NCBI GenBank assembly: GCA_030411725.1
Contig: MU839835.1
Coordinates: 1,054,001 to 1,118,000 of the forward strand
DNA: 64,000 nucleotides
Origin: Echria macrotheca
Lineage: Eukaryota > Ascomycota > Sordariomycetes > Sordariales > Schizotheciaceae
Direction of reading: 5' to 3'
Below the pieces are notes generated by a model, which was given only the letters and a program-made list of their open reading frames with translations, made no database searches and had not been told where the DNA came from. A program made the translations under genes and the position numbers. Positions 34,831 to 46,786 of this stretch are shown here, in pieces. How positions within the stretch are numbered: the stretch's first letter is position 1; each line of letters begins with the position of its first letter.

Positions 34831-35508
34831 TTTTTAATTTTGGTTTGTTACGTATGGGTTTGTGTTTGGGGTTTGGGGTTTGGTGTTGGTGTCTGGATGG
34901 ATTTGTGACTGGAGTTTAGGTATTTGGGAGTGTTATCAAGATGGGAGTTGGTGGGTTGTTTTGGTTGGGAAAGAAGGAGGGCAAAGGGATCATATGATGA
35001 ATGAGCAACTATGGGCGATGCGATGCGATGAATGCGCAGTTCGTGAAGGTGTCCGGGCGATGGTGACGTGACCGCCTGGATGGGAGGAGGAGGGAGCACT
35101 GTCATACCGGTCCAGCTATCTATCCACACAGGTCCAAAGATCGATGTTATACTCCGAGACGAAACGGCAAGGTACCCGTTTACAAAATGACGCCGCTACA
35201 TGTATCGTGTGATTTCTCAGCCTCGTTTATCACCCGTCGTGTTTTTTTTTTGTATCAATTTCGTATTTTGCAGTCTAGCTGCATCACAGCTACACGCGTT
35301 GTTCAGTCAATTCCGTGCCAATCTGCCAAGGTATCTTCCCATCCAACCTATCTGCTGTTTCAAATGCAGCCAGAACACCGGATATCATCAGCCGTGCTCC
35401 AAACATCAGACAAGCAAAACAACCCTTGTGTGTATTCCATAAACCAACGTATCAACTCCGCCATAAAATCCTCGTGTATCCCCACATCATATTTCTCCCC
35501 CAATATTA
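34831..35508. other. convergent intergenic region
   Basis: About 0.7 kb between the 3' ends of FTA4 and the calpain-like gene, so mainly two 3' UTRs. No supported gene. Confidence 0.6.
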
Positions 35509-38500
35509 TCAAACAACGGTCGCGTCCTTGGCGCTATCATCCAAATCCAGCACCTTGGCCTCATCCCCCTCGACTACGTTCTCCCCCACCACATTCTCCC
35601 CCTCGTCATCACCATCCTTCTTCTCCTCATCCTCCCCCTCCTTTTTCTTTTCCTCCTCCTCCTCCTCTTCCTTCTTAATCTCCGCCTTCTCCTCCTCATC
35701 AACCTCCATCTCATACGGATTCGGCCTAATCACCCTCAACCGTACAATCTCCTTGTCCTGATCTTCCTCGGATACCTTGTAATACACCCTCAGTCCGACA
35801 ACCACCACGGCATTCCACGGATCCCGCTCAAACTCGTCCTCCAGGTTGTGATGATTCCCACCCCGCGCATGGATCATGGGCGGCATCGGGCCCGGCGGCC
35901 CGTTTCTGGTGTTGCCGCCGCCGGGCCGGTCCATCGGTCTGTACATTTCCTCGTCCAGACGGTAGTCCAGCTCTGTCTCTGAGACGTCCGAGGGCGTCAT
36001 TATGCTTTGGAGACCATCTGAGTCGTAGTTGTCTGAGTGGAAGGAGTTGTTATTGTTGCGGTTGTACTGGGATCCCGGTGGGGGAGGAGGAGGGCCGGGA
36101 TAACCTCCTGGTGGGCGGGGACCTCCGGAGGAAGAGTTGAAGCGTGGTGGTCCTGAGGAGGACGGTGGGGGCATGCGCATTGGCGTGTGCTGCTGGTGGT
36201 TCTGGCGGGGTGCGGGAGGGGGAGGGAGGTGATGGGAAGACGAATGGGGGTGGCGGATACGCGGGGAGGGAGGGTGGCCGTCGATGATTTCGATTTCGCT
36301 TTCTGAGCCGGATGACGAGGACGAGGACGATGATGATGATGTGGCCGTGTGGTGGCCAGGGCGACCGATATGGCGCTGCTGCTGGTTCTTCTTATGTGGG
36401 CGGCGGCCGAGGAGGGATTCGAGGCGGGCTTTGCTGTGGTTGAAGGCTTCGGCTATGTCCATCATCTCGCGGAGTTCGCGCTCGATTTTGGGCGGGAGCT
36501 GGACTTTCTCTTGGGGTTTATCTTTGGGCTGGTCCGCCTCGGCCTTTTTGTCCGTGGCCTTTCCGTCTGGGTTTTCAGGCTCGATGGTTTCGAGGGATGT
36601 GTGGAACGAGGATTGGCTTTCTAGCTTTGCTTCCGGCGGCTCGGCGGGTTCGGACGGGAGGATGCCCGAGTTGGACGTCGGAGGCGTGTTCTCACCAGCG
36701 GTTGATGCGTCTTCGACTTTGTCATCTGGTACGACGGCCTTTGCTTCGGTGTCCGGCTTCGCTTTGTCGTCTCCAGTCTTGTCGCCGACATCCTCTTTGG
36801 GGGCGTCCTTGGCCTCATCCTTGCTGTCGACTTTGGCCTTGTCGTCACCTCCATCGTCTTTGGCTTCGTCCTTGACGGCTGCTTTACCTTGGCCTTCGGC
36901 GCCGGATGGGCCGTGGTCTTTACTCTCATCTTTGCTGCTGTTCTTGGTGTCCTTGCTAGCATCCTTGTCTTTGCCGTGGTCTTCGTCTTGGACTTTCCCG
37001 ACCTTGGCTTCTCCACCCTCAGCCTTCGTTTCATGGTCAGCTTTGTTTTCGACCTCGGCTTTCACTTCGCCGTCGTCGGCCTTCTTCTCGGCTTCCGTCT
37101 TCTCAACGTCCGTCTTTTCACCGCCAGCCTTTTCACCGGTCTTCTCAAAACCCTCCTTGGCCGTGTCTTCCTGGTCTGACTTGACAGTCTCCTTCCCATC
37201 CTTTTTCACAACCCCGACCCTCTTCCCCGCCGCCCGCTGGTTCCTCTCCTCTTCCTTCTTCTTCATATCCTCTTCCCTCTTCTTCATATCCTCCGCCAGC
37301 CGCTCGGCGAACCGCAAGCGCCTCTCCTCCTCCCTCTTCTCCGCCTTGGCCCGGCGCTTCTCTTTTTGTCGCTGCAACATCCTCCGTTGCGTCTTCAAGT
37401 TCTTTGTCTGCTGGTAATACGTGCGCTGCTTATCCTTCATAATCGCCTTGCGCAACCTCTCCCTGTATTTCTCCCGCTTCTTCTTCTCGTACGCTTCGCG
37501 CGCCGCTTTCTCTTCGGGCGTCTCAATAATCTTGGCCTTGCTGTGCGCCAGATCATAGGCAAGCCCGATACGCAGCAGCTTCTCGCGACGCCTTTTAGCG
37601 TTGCGCCGGACCACATCCTCGGGCGCGAGGCAGTCATCATAGCGTTCCGCATCAATCTTGACGAGAACCAAATACTCGCCCGCCTCCTCCAGATCAAGCT
37701 CGACGCTGACCGACCGCTTCATGCGGTACGACGCGCGCGTGCGCACAAGGTAATCATCCATGTTGGCCCCGGCGCGGTGGATGCGGAACGACAGCGAAAA
37801 GGTATACTGGCCCTCGAGCCCGCGAAAGTAGCGGTCGTCAAGCTGCGAGAGCACAATCACCACGGGGCCGGGCTTGGCGAGGGTGAAGGCAAACTTGGTG
37901 TCGTGGTATTCGATGGTCCATGGCACCGACAACGTAGTCCATATGGACGCGATCTTCCAGTCGGGCCCGAAAAGGCGGGTGCGGTCGAAGTTTTGGTATT
38001 TCCGTAGTAGGTCTTTGTAGGATATCCAGAAGGCGCCGTCGTCGCCGAAGCGGTGCTGCAGCTTTTGCAGCCACTCGGGCGTCCACTCTCTGGAGCCGTC
38101 ACCTGAGTGTGTTAGTCTAGGAAGACCGGAGAGAGGAGAAAGATGGGGAAAATAGAAGAGATATTAAAAAAGGAGAGACGAGAGAGAATGGATAGAAGGG
38201 GTATATAGAAAGGAAGAAAAATAGTCCGAGAGAAGGAAAGAAGAACATACTCCAAGCTCCCTTCCATTCCGTCTTCCCCCATGGATTCTTGAGCAGCAAC
38301 AGCCTCTCACCATCCATCTCAACCGCCCGCATGACCGAGTAGGCGTGCTGCTCAACAATCCCCTTGCGCTCGCCCCATCCCCTACCCCAAAGGCCGGTAC
38401 TACACCCAAACAAAAACTCCTTGTTCACCTGCATCAACTCGTTCTTCCAAAAATCCTCCTTGTCCAAAATATCGGTCGTAAACAGCTCAGAAGTCACACC

Positions 38501-39772
38501 GCCCGTGAGATCCTCGATTCCCTCGCCGGTGAACCCGCCCTCGATAGCGGCATAATCACCATGGGCCTTCGCATACGCCTTTTCCAACAACGGCAACCAC
38601 GTCTCATTCGGATTCTCGCACTGGGCGAAATACAGCGCGCCCGAATTGCTCTGATACGTCTTGCGATATATCTCCTCGCTGTCCACCCTCTCGCGTCCGT
38701 CATCCCACAGCAGCCGCTCGATGTTCAGCCTGTCCGACATGGCCTCGTCGTAGTCCGGTTTTGTGAGGTACAACTTGTCGTCGATGATCTCGCTGAACCA
38801 CTCGCCATCTCGATAAAATACGAACCCGTAGACGCCAACGGCTTGGTCGTGGCGCACGCAAATCCGCTCGATCAAGCCCGGCTTGTTGCTCAGCGTGCAC
38901 AGCGCCGCCATCAGCCAGCAGTCGCCGTCGCGGCCCTGGCGGACATCGTGCGCCGAGGGTCCGTCAATGTAGAACTTTGGGTCGTCAAAGATCTCGCCCA
39001 CCCTTTTGACCGACTTTGGCGCGAACCGTGAGCCCGGTGTGCGGTTTTGCGGTCGGCCTGGTGCCCCTTCTTCCTCTCCTGCCATCCCCAGCCCGGCGAG
39101 TATGCTATCCCCGCCGGGGACGCCATACTCGTTCCCATAGACATAATCAGCCGACCGTCTCTGACGCCGATGTCGCTGTCGACCCCCCGGCGACGGCAGC
39201 CTCGGCGGTCCGGGGTGGGGTATCGGATGCGGATGCGGATGCGGATGCGGGTGTGGCGGACGCCGACTCACCACCGACTCATCATCCGAACTGTCATCGT
39301 AAAAACTCTCTCTCAGATTATCCAGCGACTCGAGACAATCGCGTCTCCCCGTCTTGAGATCAAATTCCAGATCAAAATGCGGGTCGCGATATTTTTGATT
39401 GACGCGCCGACATTCGGCAATGATCTTGTCGACCTTGGCGCGACACTTGGCCGCTGCCTCGTCGAAGCTCGCCTGCGCCGAGGCTGTGCCCGTGCTTTCT
39501 GTCGGTGTTGACGACTTTTGCAATTTCGCCGCGCGCCGTCGCGCCAGCGCCTCGGCGTATTCATTTTTTGGCAGGAGTGTCGTCGCCTTCCCCGGTGCTT
39601 TGGTCGTAAACCTCGCCCAAAATTCGTCCATTTTCTTCTGCGGCGCTTTTTGTGAGGACCGGTGGTGATCCCTGGAGAACCCGCCCGGCGGGATGTAGAC
39701 GGGCATCTCGGCCATGACCCGTCTCCCACCGCGGCCGTCGACCGAGGTGGATGAAGAGGATGAGGATGACAT
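35509..39772 (-). CDS. calpain-like cysteine protease with long charged C-terminus
   Basis: Papain-fold C2 (calpain) family protease, intracellular; calpains cleave regulatory proteins at limited sites. Exon 1 is 39772-38251 and exon 2 is 38102-35509; a 148-nt intron (GTATGT donor, CTAAC branch, CAG acceptor) splits the catalytic domain just after the active-site Asn. The product is about 1,371 residues. Visible: a Ser run and a His-Pro repeat near residue 175; catalytic Gln279/Cys285 (GRDGDCW), His476 (EQHAYS) and Asn496 (KNPWGKTEWKG), so the triad is complete. A calpain beta-sandwich-like region follows, then a Lys/Glu/Arg coiled coil, a roughly 250-residue Lys/Asp/Glu/Ala low-complexity stretch, a Ser run, a Pro/Gly-rich stretch, and a conserved-looking DPWNAVVVVGLRVYYK block before an acidic tail. 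No calcium-binding EF hands are seen. Confidence 0.92.
39225..39248. repeat. GGATGC hexanucleotide repeat in calpain exon 1
   Basis: Four perfect tandem GGATGC units plus degenerate flanks; in the gene's sense they encode a His-Pro repeat. Length variation would alter this linker without a frameshift. Confidence 0.85.
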
Positions 39773-41621
39773 TCTGGTGTTCGCACCACCAAACTGCTAC
39801 CAAGAAAAAAGTATCGCGTTATGGTATCGAGATTCAGTTCATTTCAATTGAGAAGGAACTGAGACGAAGGAGAAGAGAGAAAGAAAACGCGGGGTGACAC
39901 ACACACACACAGACACAGACAGCCTTGCCCCGAAGACGTGCATTTGCCTTTATATCGAGAGACCCATGCTCTGAGTGGTTGGTGGTGCTGCCTCCCTCCT
40001 CGCCTCCAGCTGTGTGTGACAAGAAAAGGGTCCATCTTCCTGAATCCTTCAGCCCTCTCCGTATTGACTGGATACAAATGCATTTCCGCAAATCCTGCAG
40101 CCCGCCCGCCGACCACCTTGACCGAACCTCCATGGTTCCTTCCCCTTTCCTCAGCCAGATCCAAATCGTGTTCTCTGGATTACTGTTCCACAAGATCTCC
40201 TTCGTACCTCACGGCAGACACTTCCCGGAATAATCTGCCTTCCCGTGAAACCACTTCCAGAGGGGCCGGAGAGGACACACCACCTTGGTCGACATGCCGC
40301 GCCGAGCCTTTCAGCCTTCGGCTTTCGACCCACCACGGAGCCAGCCTGCCACTCACTGCCCACTTCTGCCTCCAGGTCGCGACTCCTTCCCCGCCCGGGA
40401 TCGTGCCAATTACAGCCTCGAATCCGTTTTGCACAAGGTCGGCGCATCGCGAGCGGAACCATTACGACGCTGTGAAGGTACACACGTTCGGAGGAAAACT
40501 GCCCAAGGTCTCCTGATATTCAGATGCCGGACCAAATTACATTGCTATTCACTTTACCCTATCCCGTACGTATAAACCTCGCAGAGCTATCACTTCGGCT
40601 CCCGCCGTGGGACGGACAGCTGAAACCACAATCGATCGGTCTGCATTCCGCCGGTATTACACCCGCTCTTTTCGGCCGGCAGCGCCTCCCAAGGTCTCTT
40701 CGCAGCTTATTATTCTCGCTTCAACATTATCACCCCTTGAATATTTTGCCTCTTTGTTTGCTGACGACGATATTCTGTATTTTAACCCTCGACCTTGACA
40801 CAGAAGTAGTCACACGTGATCGTCCGAGGCGCCAAAAGTCAGGTATCACCATCATAATGGCCATTGCCAGCGGCGTACTACGGTAGAAGAGGGCTTGATT
40901 TTGTGGCGTTATTAACTAAAGCCAGAACGAAGACGAGCTTCAACCGGCCCGTTGGCGAGTGCCGGACAACTAGGTACCTAGGTAACAGCCAGAAAACAGT
41001 GGGGGCTGAGTAGGAATAATGGAAGTTTGCTTCCTACCCTACCTATGCACGTCTAGTAAGTCTCGTTGATAAACCGGCCTTGCGTAGAATCGGCCAAGGG
41101 ATGCAATAGAATCCACGTCAGTATATATAAGGACGTGAAAATTCCCAAGCGTCTCTCACGACACAGGTCGTGACCAACACGGAGCCCGGACTAGTCTTTC
41201 CAGTGAGTGAAGATGCCATCATCGTGCCCACGAGGCGGCAAGATCTTCTGCTTCGTTACGCAAGTATTCGCTTGTCAATTGATCATCCTTGGTTGTGTCC
41301 TGCTGCGCTAATACACCTCTGATCCTCGCCCCAGCCGTGCAGCTCCACCCCGCCCGCAGCTTTTGTCTTGCCATAACCGCACGCCCAGCATTACACCACC
41401 GCTCGCATACATCCCGCCATGTCAAATATCATTACCACTACCCAGACTTCCTATCCCGACCCATCCCATGCTCCATCCGTCTTCTCATCACTCCACCAGT
41501 ATGCTCAGATAATGGCTTCAATCGTACACACTTTGGCCAAATACCACCTACACACATGCCACTGGCCGCCCAAGACGTATATACAAGAAGGAGATACCCC
41601 CAATGAATCCTCACCATAGAA
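39773..41621. other. calpain promoter and ArfGAP 3' flank
   Basis: About 1.85 kb between the calpain start and the ArfGAP stop, both on the minus strand. Frames up to 192 codons on the plus strand have no recognisable content. A short CA run lies near 39900. It presumably holds the calpain promoter and 5' UTR. Confidence 0.5.
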
Positions 41622-43777
41622 TTATCGCGTATTGGCGCTCAGGCTCGCAAACGCGTCAGGACTATGTCGCCCATTCGTCCATTCCATCCCCAACGCCATG
41701 ACGCTCTCCCGACTGGCATTGTACCCCTTTGGTATAGACGTATCAATGAGCCCCTGTGATGCTGGCGTCGCACCCGCATTCACAAACGGGTTCTTGCTTC
41801 CCGGAGCCACCGTTGGTGTCTGCTGAGCTGGAGCCTGCGCCTGACCGTCCGTCGCTTGCCCGCCAGCGTCCTGTGCCGATGGAGGGTTAGGCGCCAGCTG
41901 TGGGTAGTTGTACAGCGCGAGGATAGACGCCTTGTCTGGCCGTTGCGATTGATACGCTGCATGCGGATATCCCGTCATCTGCGGTGCCAAACCACCCTGC
42001 TGAGGCATTTGCATCTGTCCAGGCTGTTGTGGTACCTGCATTTGGCCAGGCTGCATTTGTCCGAACTGCTGAGGCATTTGCCCAGGCTGCTGGGGCATCT
42101 GACCGGGTTGCTGAAACATTTGCCCAGACTGTTGAGGCATCTGCACGCCATACGGCTGCTGTGGCATGTTCGTGGTCTGGAAGAAAGGGTTCGTCATCGG
42201 GGCTTGGCCTGGCTGAGGACCCGGCGCATAGAAATTTTGTTGCGTCTGCTCGGGTATCTGGGTGAGCGGCGGTGACTGGATCCGTGTCGGTGACCTCGTA
42301 AAAGGATTACTACCAAACCCTCCGTAGCTCGCCGTGTTCACCGACAGGGGTTGTTGTGGCGCCTGGGGCTGGTTATAAAAAGGATTATAGCTAGTCGGTT
42401 GTTGCGCCGGCTGCGGGTACGTATGGCTCTGGAAGGGCGTCCCATAGTTCTGTGGAGGCTGGAGAGGTGCAGTCATGGGCGGCTGATACAAACCTTGAGG
42501 CGCCTGCGGTTGGGCCACGGCAACCCCACCGGTATGGTTAGGAAATAGCGGTTGCGAAGGCGGCGCCAGAGACATGTTCTGGAACGCGAGATCAAAAGCG
42601 CCGGGCGCCTGCTGAGGCATCCCGAAAGGGTTCTGGTTCGGAGTAAGATAGGGGTTCCTGTTCTGGAGAGTACCTGTCGACTGCGATGAGAGCGGCTGCG
42701 CCACCGGAGGCATGTCGAGCATATCGAACGGGTTGTTGCTTGCCGGACTAATAGGCCTCGCGCGGGCGCTGTCGTGGCCCGACAAACTACCGGGCGTGAG
42801 ACTTCGGTTGATGGGGAGAGACGACTGTCTCGCTGGTACCGCAGCAGGCCGTCCGTCGCCCTCGCCTAGCCGGATAAGAGCCTCGATTGTCTTCTCCATA
42901 CTCCCTCCCACCCCCTTCAGGACGAGCGCATTCCTCTGTTCGTCCAAGAAACCCATATCCCGTAGCTTGGCCAGCTTCTTCTCCATATCCTGTCCATCTC
43001 CATTGTTCACCTCGACACTTGCCCCAAACACCTGCGACGGCTTGTTCCGATGCGGCGACGAAGGCTGCGGTGTATCTCGTGGACTCGGCGGCGTCTGGTG
43101 CTTGTGTTTGGACCCAAGCGGAAAGATCGAGGAGGCAGATCGAAAGCCGAATCGGCTCGGCGTCTTGGGAGGGAGCGGCGGGGGCGTCTCGTCGGACTCG
43201 GTGCTTCCGGTGTTATGCCTCTTGCTCGAGCTGAAGGCGTGGTTCATGTATTTCTGGCGGATAAATCGTTCCATGGCGGAGTCGGCCTCGTCAGCGTCCA
43301 CGGGTACCGGGGGTTTCTTGTTTTGCGGGTTGTAGGACTTGTTGGACGTCACGTTGCCGACCTTGCGCATGTTCTGGGGAGCACAGGTGTCAGCGTGGTC
43401 AAATACCAGGGGCGACGCGGCGGGGCGTACCTCGACCTGCTCGTTGGACCAGCTGTCCATGCTCAACGACTTGACCTTTGAGATGTGGGTGCCCAACTTG
43501 CGGTGGATGGCGGCGCACCGCATGCAGAGGAAGATGCCCAACTGTGTTGTCAGCCACGACGACCAGAACTGTCAGAAAAAGATGGGCCTACACTCCATGA
43601 CGCCCAAGCTATACAGCGACGCGTTAGTGTGCGAAGACGGTTTCTTCAGAAGAGATGCGCACCTGGATTGCGGGCTTGACAGTCGGCACAAAAGTTGTTG
43701 CCCGGCACGCTCTGGACCAGGTCCTGCAAAACCTTTTCGTTGCGCGCCTGCTGGCGCTTGCTCAGGGCTCCCGACAT
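41622..43777 (-). CDS. ArfGAP-UBA protein with Gln/Pro/Met-rich tail (Gts1/Ucp3-like)
   Basis: GTPase-activating protein for Arf GTPases in vesicle traffic. Exons (minus): 43777-43663, 43608-43592 (a 17-nt microexon), 43541-43431, 43373-41622; introns are 50-57 nt. The product is about 664 residues. The zinc finger is C-X2-C-X16-C-X2-C at Cys30, 33, 50 and 53, and the catalytic arginine is Arg58 in AIHRKLG. The microexon codes WASWS inside the finger, so skipping it would destroy the domain and shift the frame. A UBA-like domain follows the Pro-rich linker (KLAKLRDMGFLDEQRNALVL onward). The tail is NPF-containing (several NPF motifs, potential EH-domain ligands) and has PGQMPQQ-type repeats. 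S. cerevisiae Gts1 and S. pombe Ucp3 share this ArfGAP+UBA+Gln-rich layout. Confidence 0.92.
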
Positions 43778-45160
43778 GTCGCGTGAGTGAGGGCGGGAAC
43801 GGGCATCCAAAATGTCTGGATTCCGGGGCGCCGTACAGCCAAGGGGCGGTAGATAGGGTTTTGGGACGGTGGATGGTCGAAGGACATTGGGGGGTGGATG
43901 GCGACGAGCCAGTCAATCCGGGCACCAGCAGCACAGTCCGCCGACTGGGGTGCGGTGGGAGCCAATCAGCGCGCTGCACACAGAGTGCTTTTCAGGCCGG
44001 TAACTCGAGAAACCAGGAAACCAGCCCGCGCCAATATTTGGAGGGGGATGACAGAATCCCGTTAGCCTCGATGTTTTTTTTTTGTTTGTCTCTTATCGTC
44101 TTCGCACGAGTCGAATGCTGGCTGAATGCTGGCCGGATGCTGGCCGAATGAAAGGCCGCTCGACTCCTGAGCAGATGCAGATCCACACACTGCAACGTGG
44201 AAGAGGGGTTGCCGTCGTCAGGGAGTTCCCGTGCATCGTAGTGGATGATGGGAGGATCGGAGGATCGGAAGATCCCAGCAGACACCACGGTGGAGATGCG
44301 GGGACTCTTGATCGCTTCATATCCAGACAATCAAAGCGACCACCAAAAAGGGGTTCTTACAGATTAATTTCGTGTCCCCGGTATCAAAGCGTTCACCCAG
44401 TGGTCTGGGTCTTCTGGGTTGCGGTCCGCGCTAGGGCCAAACGCGCTAGGCCGAGGGCATTGGCGTCGACCACGACGAGACCAATCTTGGGTGGGTTGAA
44501 GCGGGGTGCGCCCCTGATGGGTTGCATCGAGATGTTGACACTTTATTCTCAGCTTGAGAATAAAAAGGTGAATTTTTGGGTTTTGGCCAACACTAACTAG
44601 ATATCAAATTTACAGGAGGCTAAGGCTAATATTGTCCTCACGACCCATCGATGTTGAAGTCAACATCATGACTGTTTATCTCCTATATCTCGGCCCCAAT
44701 CGTGGGTTCATCGGGTAGGGATAGGAACAGGGCCACATACCGTCAGCTATCAAATTCAACACAGTCATAACCTTGCTACGACGTCCGCAATAATCCCTAG
44801 TATACGACAATACGTCGTCCCACTTACATCACATCCGGAGCGATCCGCTGTATCCGGGTCCCACCGTTAACACCGGCGGTATGTCAGCATGCAACATTAT
44901 CTTCGGACCAACAGGCAGTCAGCAGAGACCAGGAGGATCACAATGGACCCTCACTATAAATCCCAGGCACATCCGGCAGGATGATGGACGCACAGAAAAA
45001 AAAAGATTTCCGCTTGTTTTCCATCAGGCTGGTTATGATCACGAACTCCCTATACGACGACGTCTGATACCACTCAACACCATACAAGAACTCCATCACA
45101 AACCCAGCGCGCCATAATCCAGCTCTCCACCATACAAGAGACTCAAAGAACACCACCAAA
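43778..45160. other. divergent promoter region, ArfGAP / cupin
   Basis: About 1.4 kb between two divergently transcribed starts. Apart from the short tandem repeat at 44113 and purine-rich tracts near 44240, nothing specific is recognised. Confidence 0.5.
44113..44145. repeat. three 11-bp tandem repeats
   Basis: Three consecutive near-identical copies of an 11-mer (GAATGCTGGCT type; copies differ at one or two bases), plus a partial fourth copy. They lie upstream of the ArfGAP gene. Confidence 0.85.
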
Positions 45161-45814
45161 ATGACATCCCCCCTCCGGCCCTCCTTCCCCCGCCGCCCCA
45201 ACCCTCCGCCCGAATCCTCACCAGCAATCCTCACCATCCTCAACACGCTACAAATGCAGCCCCACGTCGAAGGCGGCTACTTCGCCGAAACAGACCGGGA
45301 CCCGCGCCTCGTCCCCTCCCCTTTCCCCCCCGTCCCCGCCTCGTCGGACAGCACTTCTCTAGGCAACACCTCCAAAGCATCCGCCGAGCGTCCTGGGTTC
45401 GACCCGGCCGTCCGCAACGCGTCCACGTCCATCTACTACCTGCTGACGCCCGCATCGCCGCAGGGTAATTTTCATCGCAACCGCGGGCGGACGGTGCATA
45501 CGCTGCACCGCGGGCGGGGGCGGTATGTGGTTATCCATGCCGACGAGCACGAGCCCCGGGTTGAGACGTTTGTTGTCGGGCAGGATTTGGCTGCCGGCGA
45601 AAAATTGCAGTGGATTGTTGAGGGAGGTAAGTTTAAGGCGAGTTTTTTGTTGCCTGATGAGAGCGACGGAAAGTCTTCGGAGGGGTTGTTGATCTCGGAG
45701 ACGGTGGTGCCTGGGTTTGAGTTTTTTGATCATGACTTTTTGGTCAGGGAGTCGCTGGTCAAGTTGGTGGGTGAGGAGAGGGCGAGGGAGCTGGACTGGC
45801 TTGTGGGGAAGTAA
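45161..45814 (+). CDS. DUF985/Cupin_5 family protein
   Basis: Single-domain cupin of the DUF985 type (yeast YML079W-like, RmlC fold); no biochemical role is firmly established for the family. A single exon of 217 residues. Visible family motifs: L-X-PHVEGGYFAETDRD near residue 35, STSIYYLLTP, then NFHRNRGRTVHTLHRGRGRY, where bacterial homologues have a metal/ligand pocket, and a terminal ETVVPGFEFFDHDF. A roughly 35-residue Ser/Pro insertion after the first motif lengthens it relative to bacterial members. Codon use changes along the gene: the first third is C-rich on the sense strand and the last third G-rich. It lies upstream of a PLP-dependent decarboxylase on the same strand. Confidence 0.88.
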   Translation: MTSPLRPSFPRRPNPPPESSPAILTILNTLQMQPHVEGGYFAETDRDPRLVPSPFPPVPASSDSTSLGNTSKASAERPGFDPAVRNASTSIYYLLTPASPQGNFHRNRGRTVHTLHRGRGRYVVIHADEHEPRVETFVVGQDLAAGEKLQWIVEGGKFKASFLLPDESDGKSSEGLLISETVVPGFEFFDHDFLVRESLVKLVGEERARELDWLVGK

Positions 45815-46786
45815 GGCTGTTTACCTATGTGGATGGAATTGACGGTGTGGTGGTCTTGGTTCTTCACAGTGTCTGGTTTGCGTCCTGGGTAGAAGGGGGT
45901 AGAAGTCTTTGGGGTGCTGGGAACCATTCTGATCCTGGGCATCTCAGATAGAGGTTGAAGTTAAGGAACCAGCTGGTACAGGAGATCGCATAGATCTAGA
46001 GGTCTATCTGAGCAAAAAGGGTACTCCCCGACCACCTATATCTCGCCTTTCCATAGTACACTTATGTGCTGTAACTACCTGGTAGAGGGCCCGCTTACCC
46101 CCTTAGAGGGTGGAAGACTTTAGCTTCTCACGGTTTAAGACAAATAATATATCTCGCCTTTCTGCAGCTGAAGGTTTGCTTATACTCCACAGCCTTGACG
46201 TGGTGTATCTGAAGCGTACCGGATAGCAAGTAGCTATATGGGCAGAGGCATGAAGTTACCATTTTCTATCCAAGGGGTGGCCGTTGTCTTCTATATCGTG
46301 AGTCAGAAAGACAGGTCCCCGTACACAGACATTTGGAACACAACTGAATACAGACAAAGAGTACCTATTCGTATTTTCTTATTGGATGGTCTACATCTCC
46401 CAGCCGAGAGTTTGGTGTATTTTTATTCGGCATCCGATTCTGGAATAACGGCCCGGTCCGGATGTCTGCGGGCGGCGGGATGGACATGCGGGCGTTTCAA
46501 CCAACGCCGGCAGGATCCAGATCCACACCCGAAGGGCGTGCATATCCGCGTACAGCTCAGCGCGGATGTGCATATATAAGGTACTAACATCTCAACCACA
46601 CACCAGCCAACCTACGATCTCCACCTCACCCCCTTTTCTCAAGCACATCATCAACAAAACTCTCCCCCCTTTTTTCACACTACCAACAAGACACTCATAT
46701 CTCGCACCACAGTCCAAACCTCGCGATTCTCATCAAAAATCCCACCCCACGACTCACAACCTACAACAACAACCTCATACTCAACC
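45815..46786. other. intergenic with a short dispersed direct repeat
   Basis: About 1 kb, more AT-rich than its surroundings. The 13-mer ATATCTCGCCTTT appears twice, near 46040 and 46150, and there is a long pyrimidine/CA-rich leader before the decarboxylase start. No supported gene. Confidence 0.55.

Noticed and set aside
36284..37417. 377-codon plus-strand frame, Ser/Phe/Leu-rich
   Set aside because: Exact antisense shadow of the Lys/Glu-rich calpain tail.
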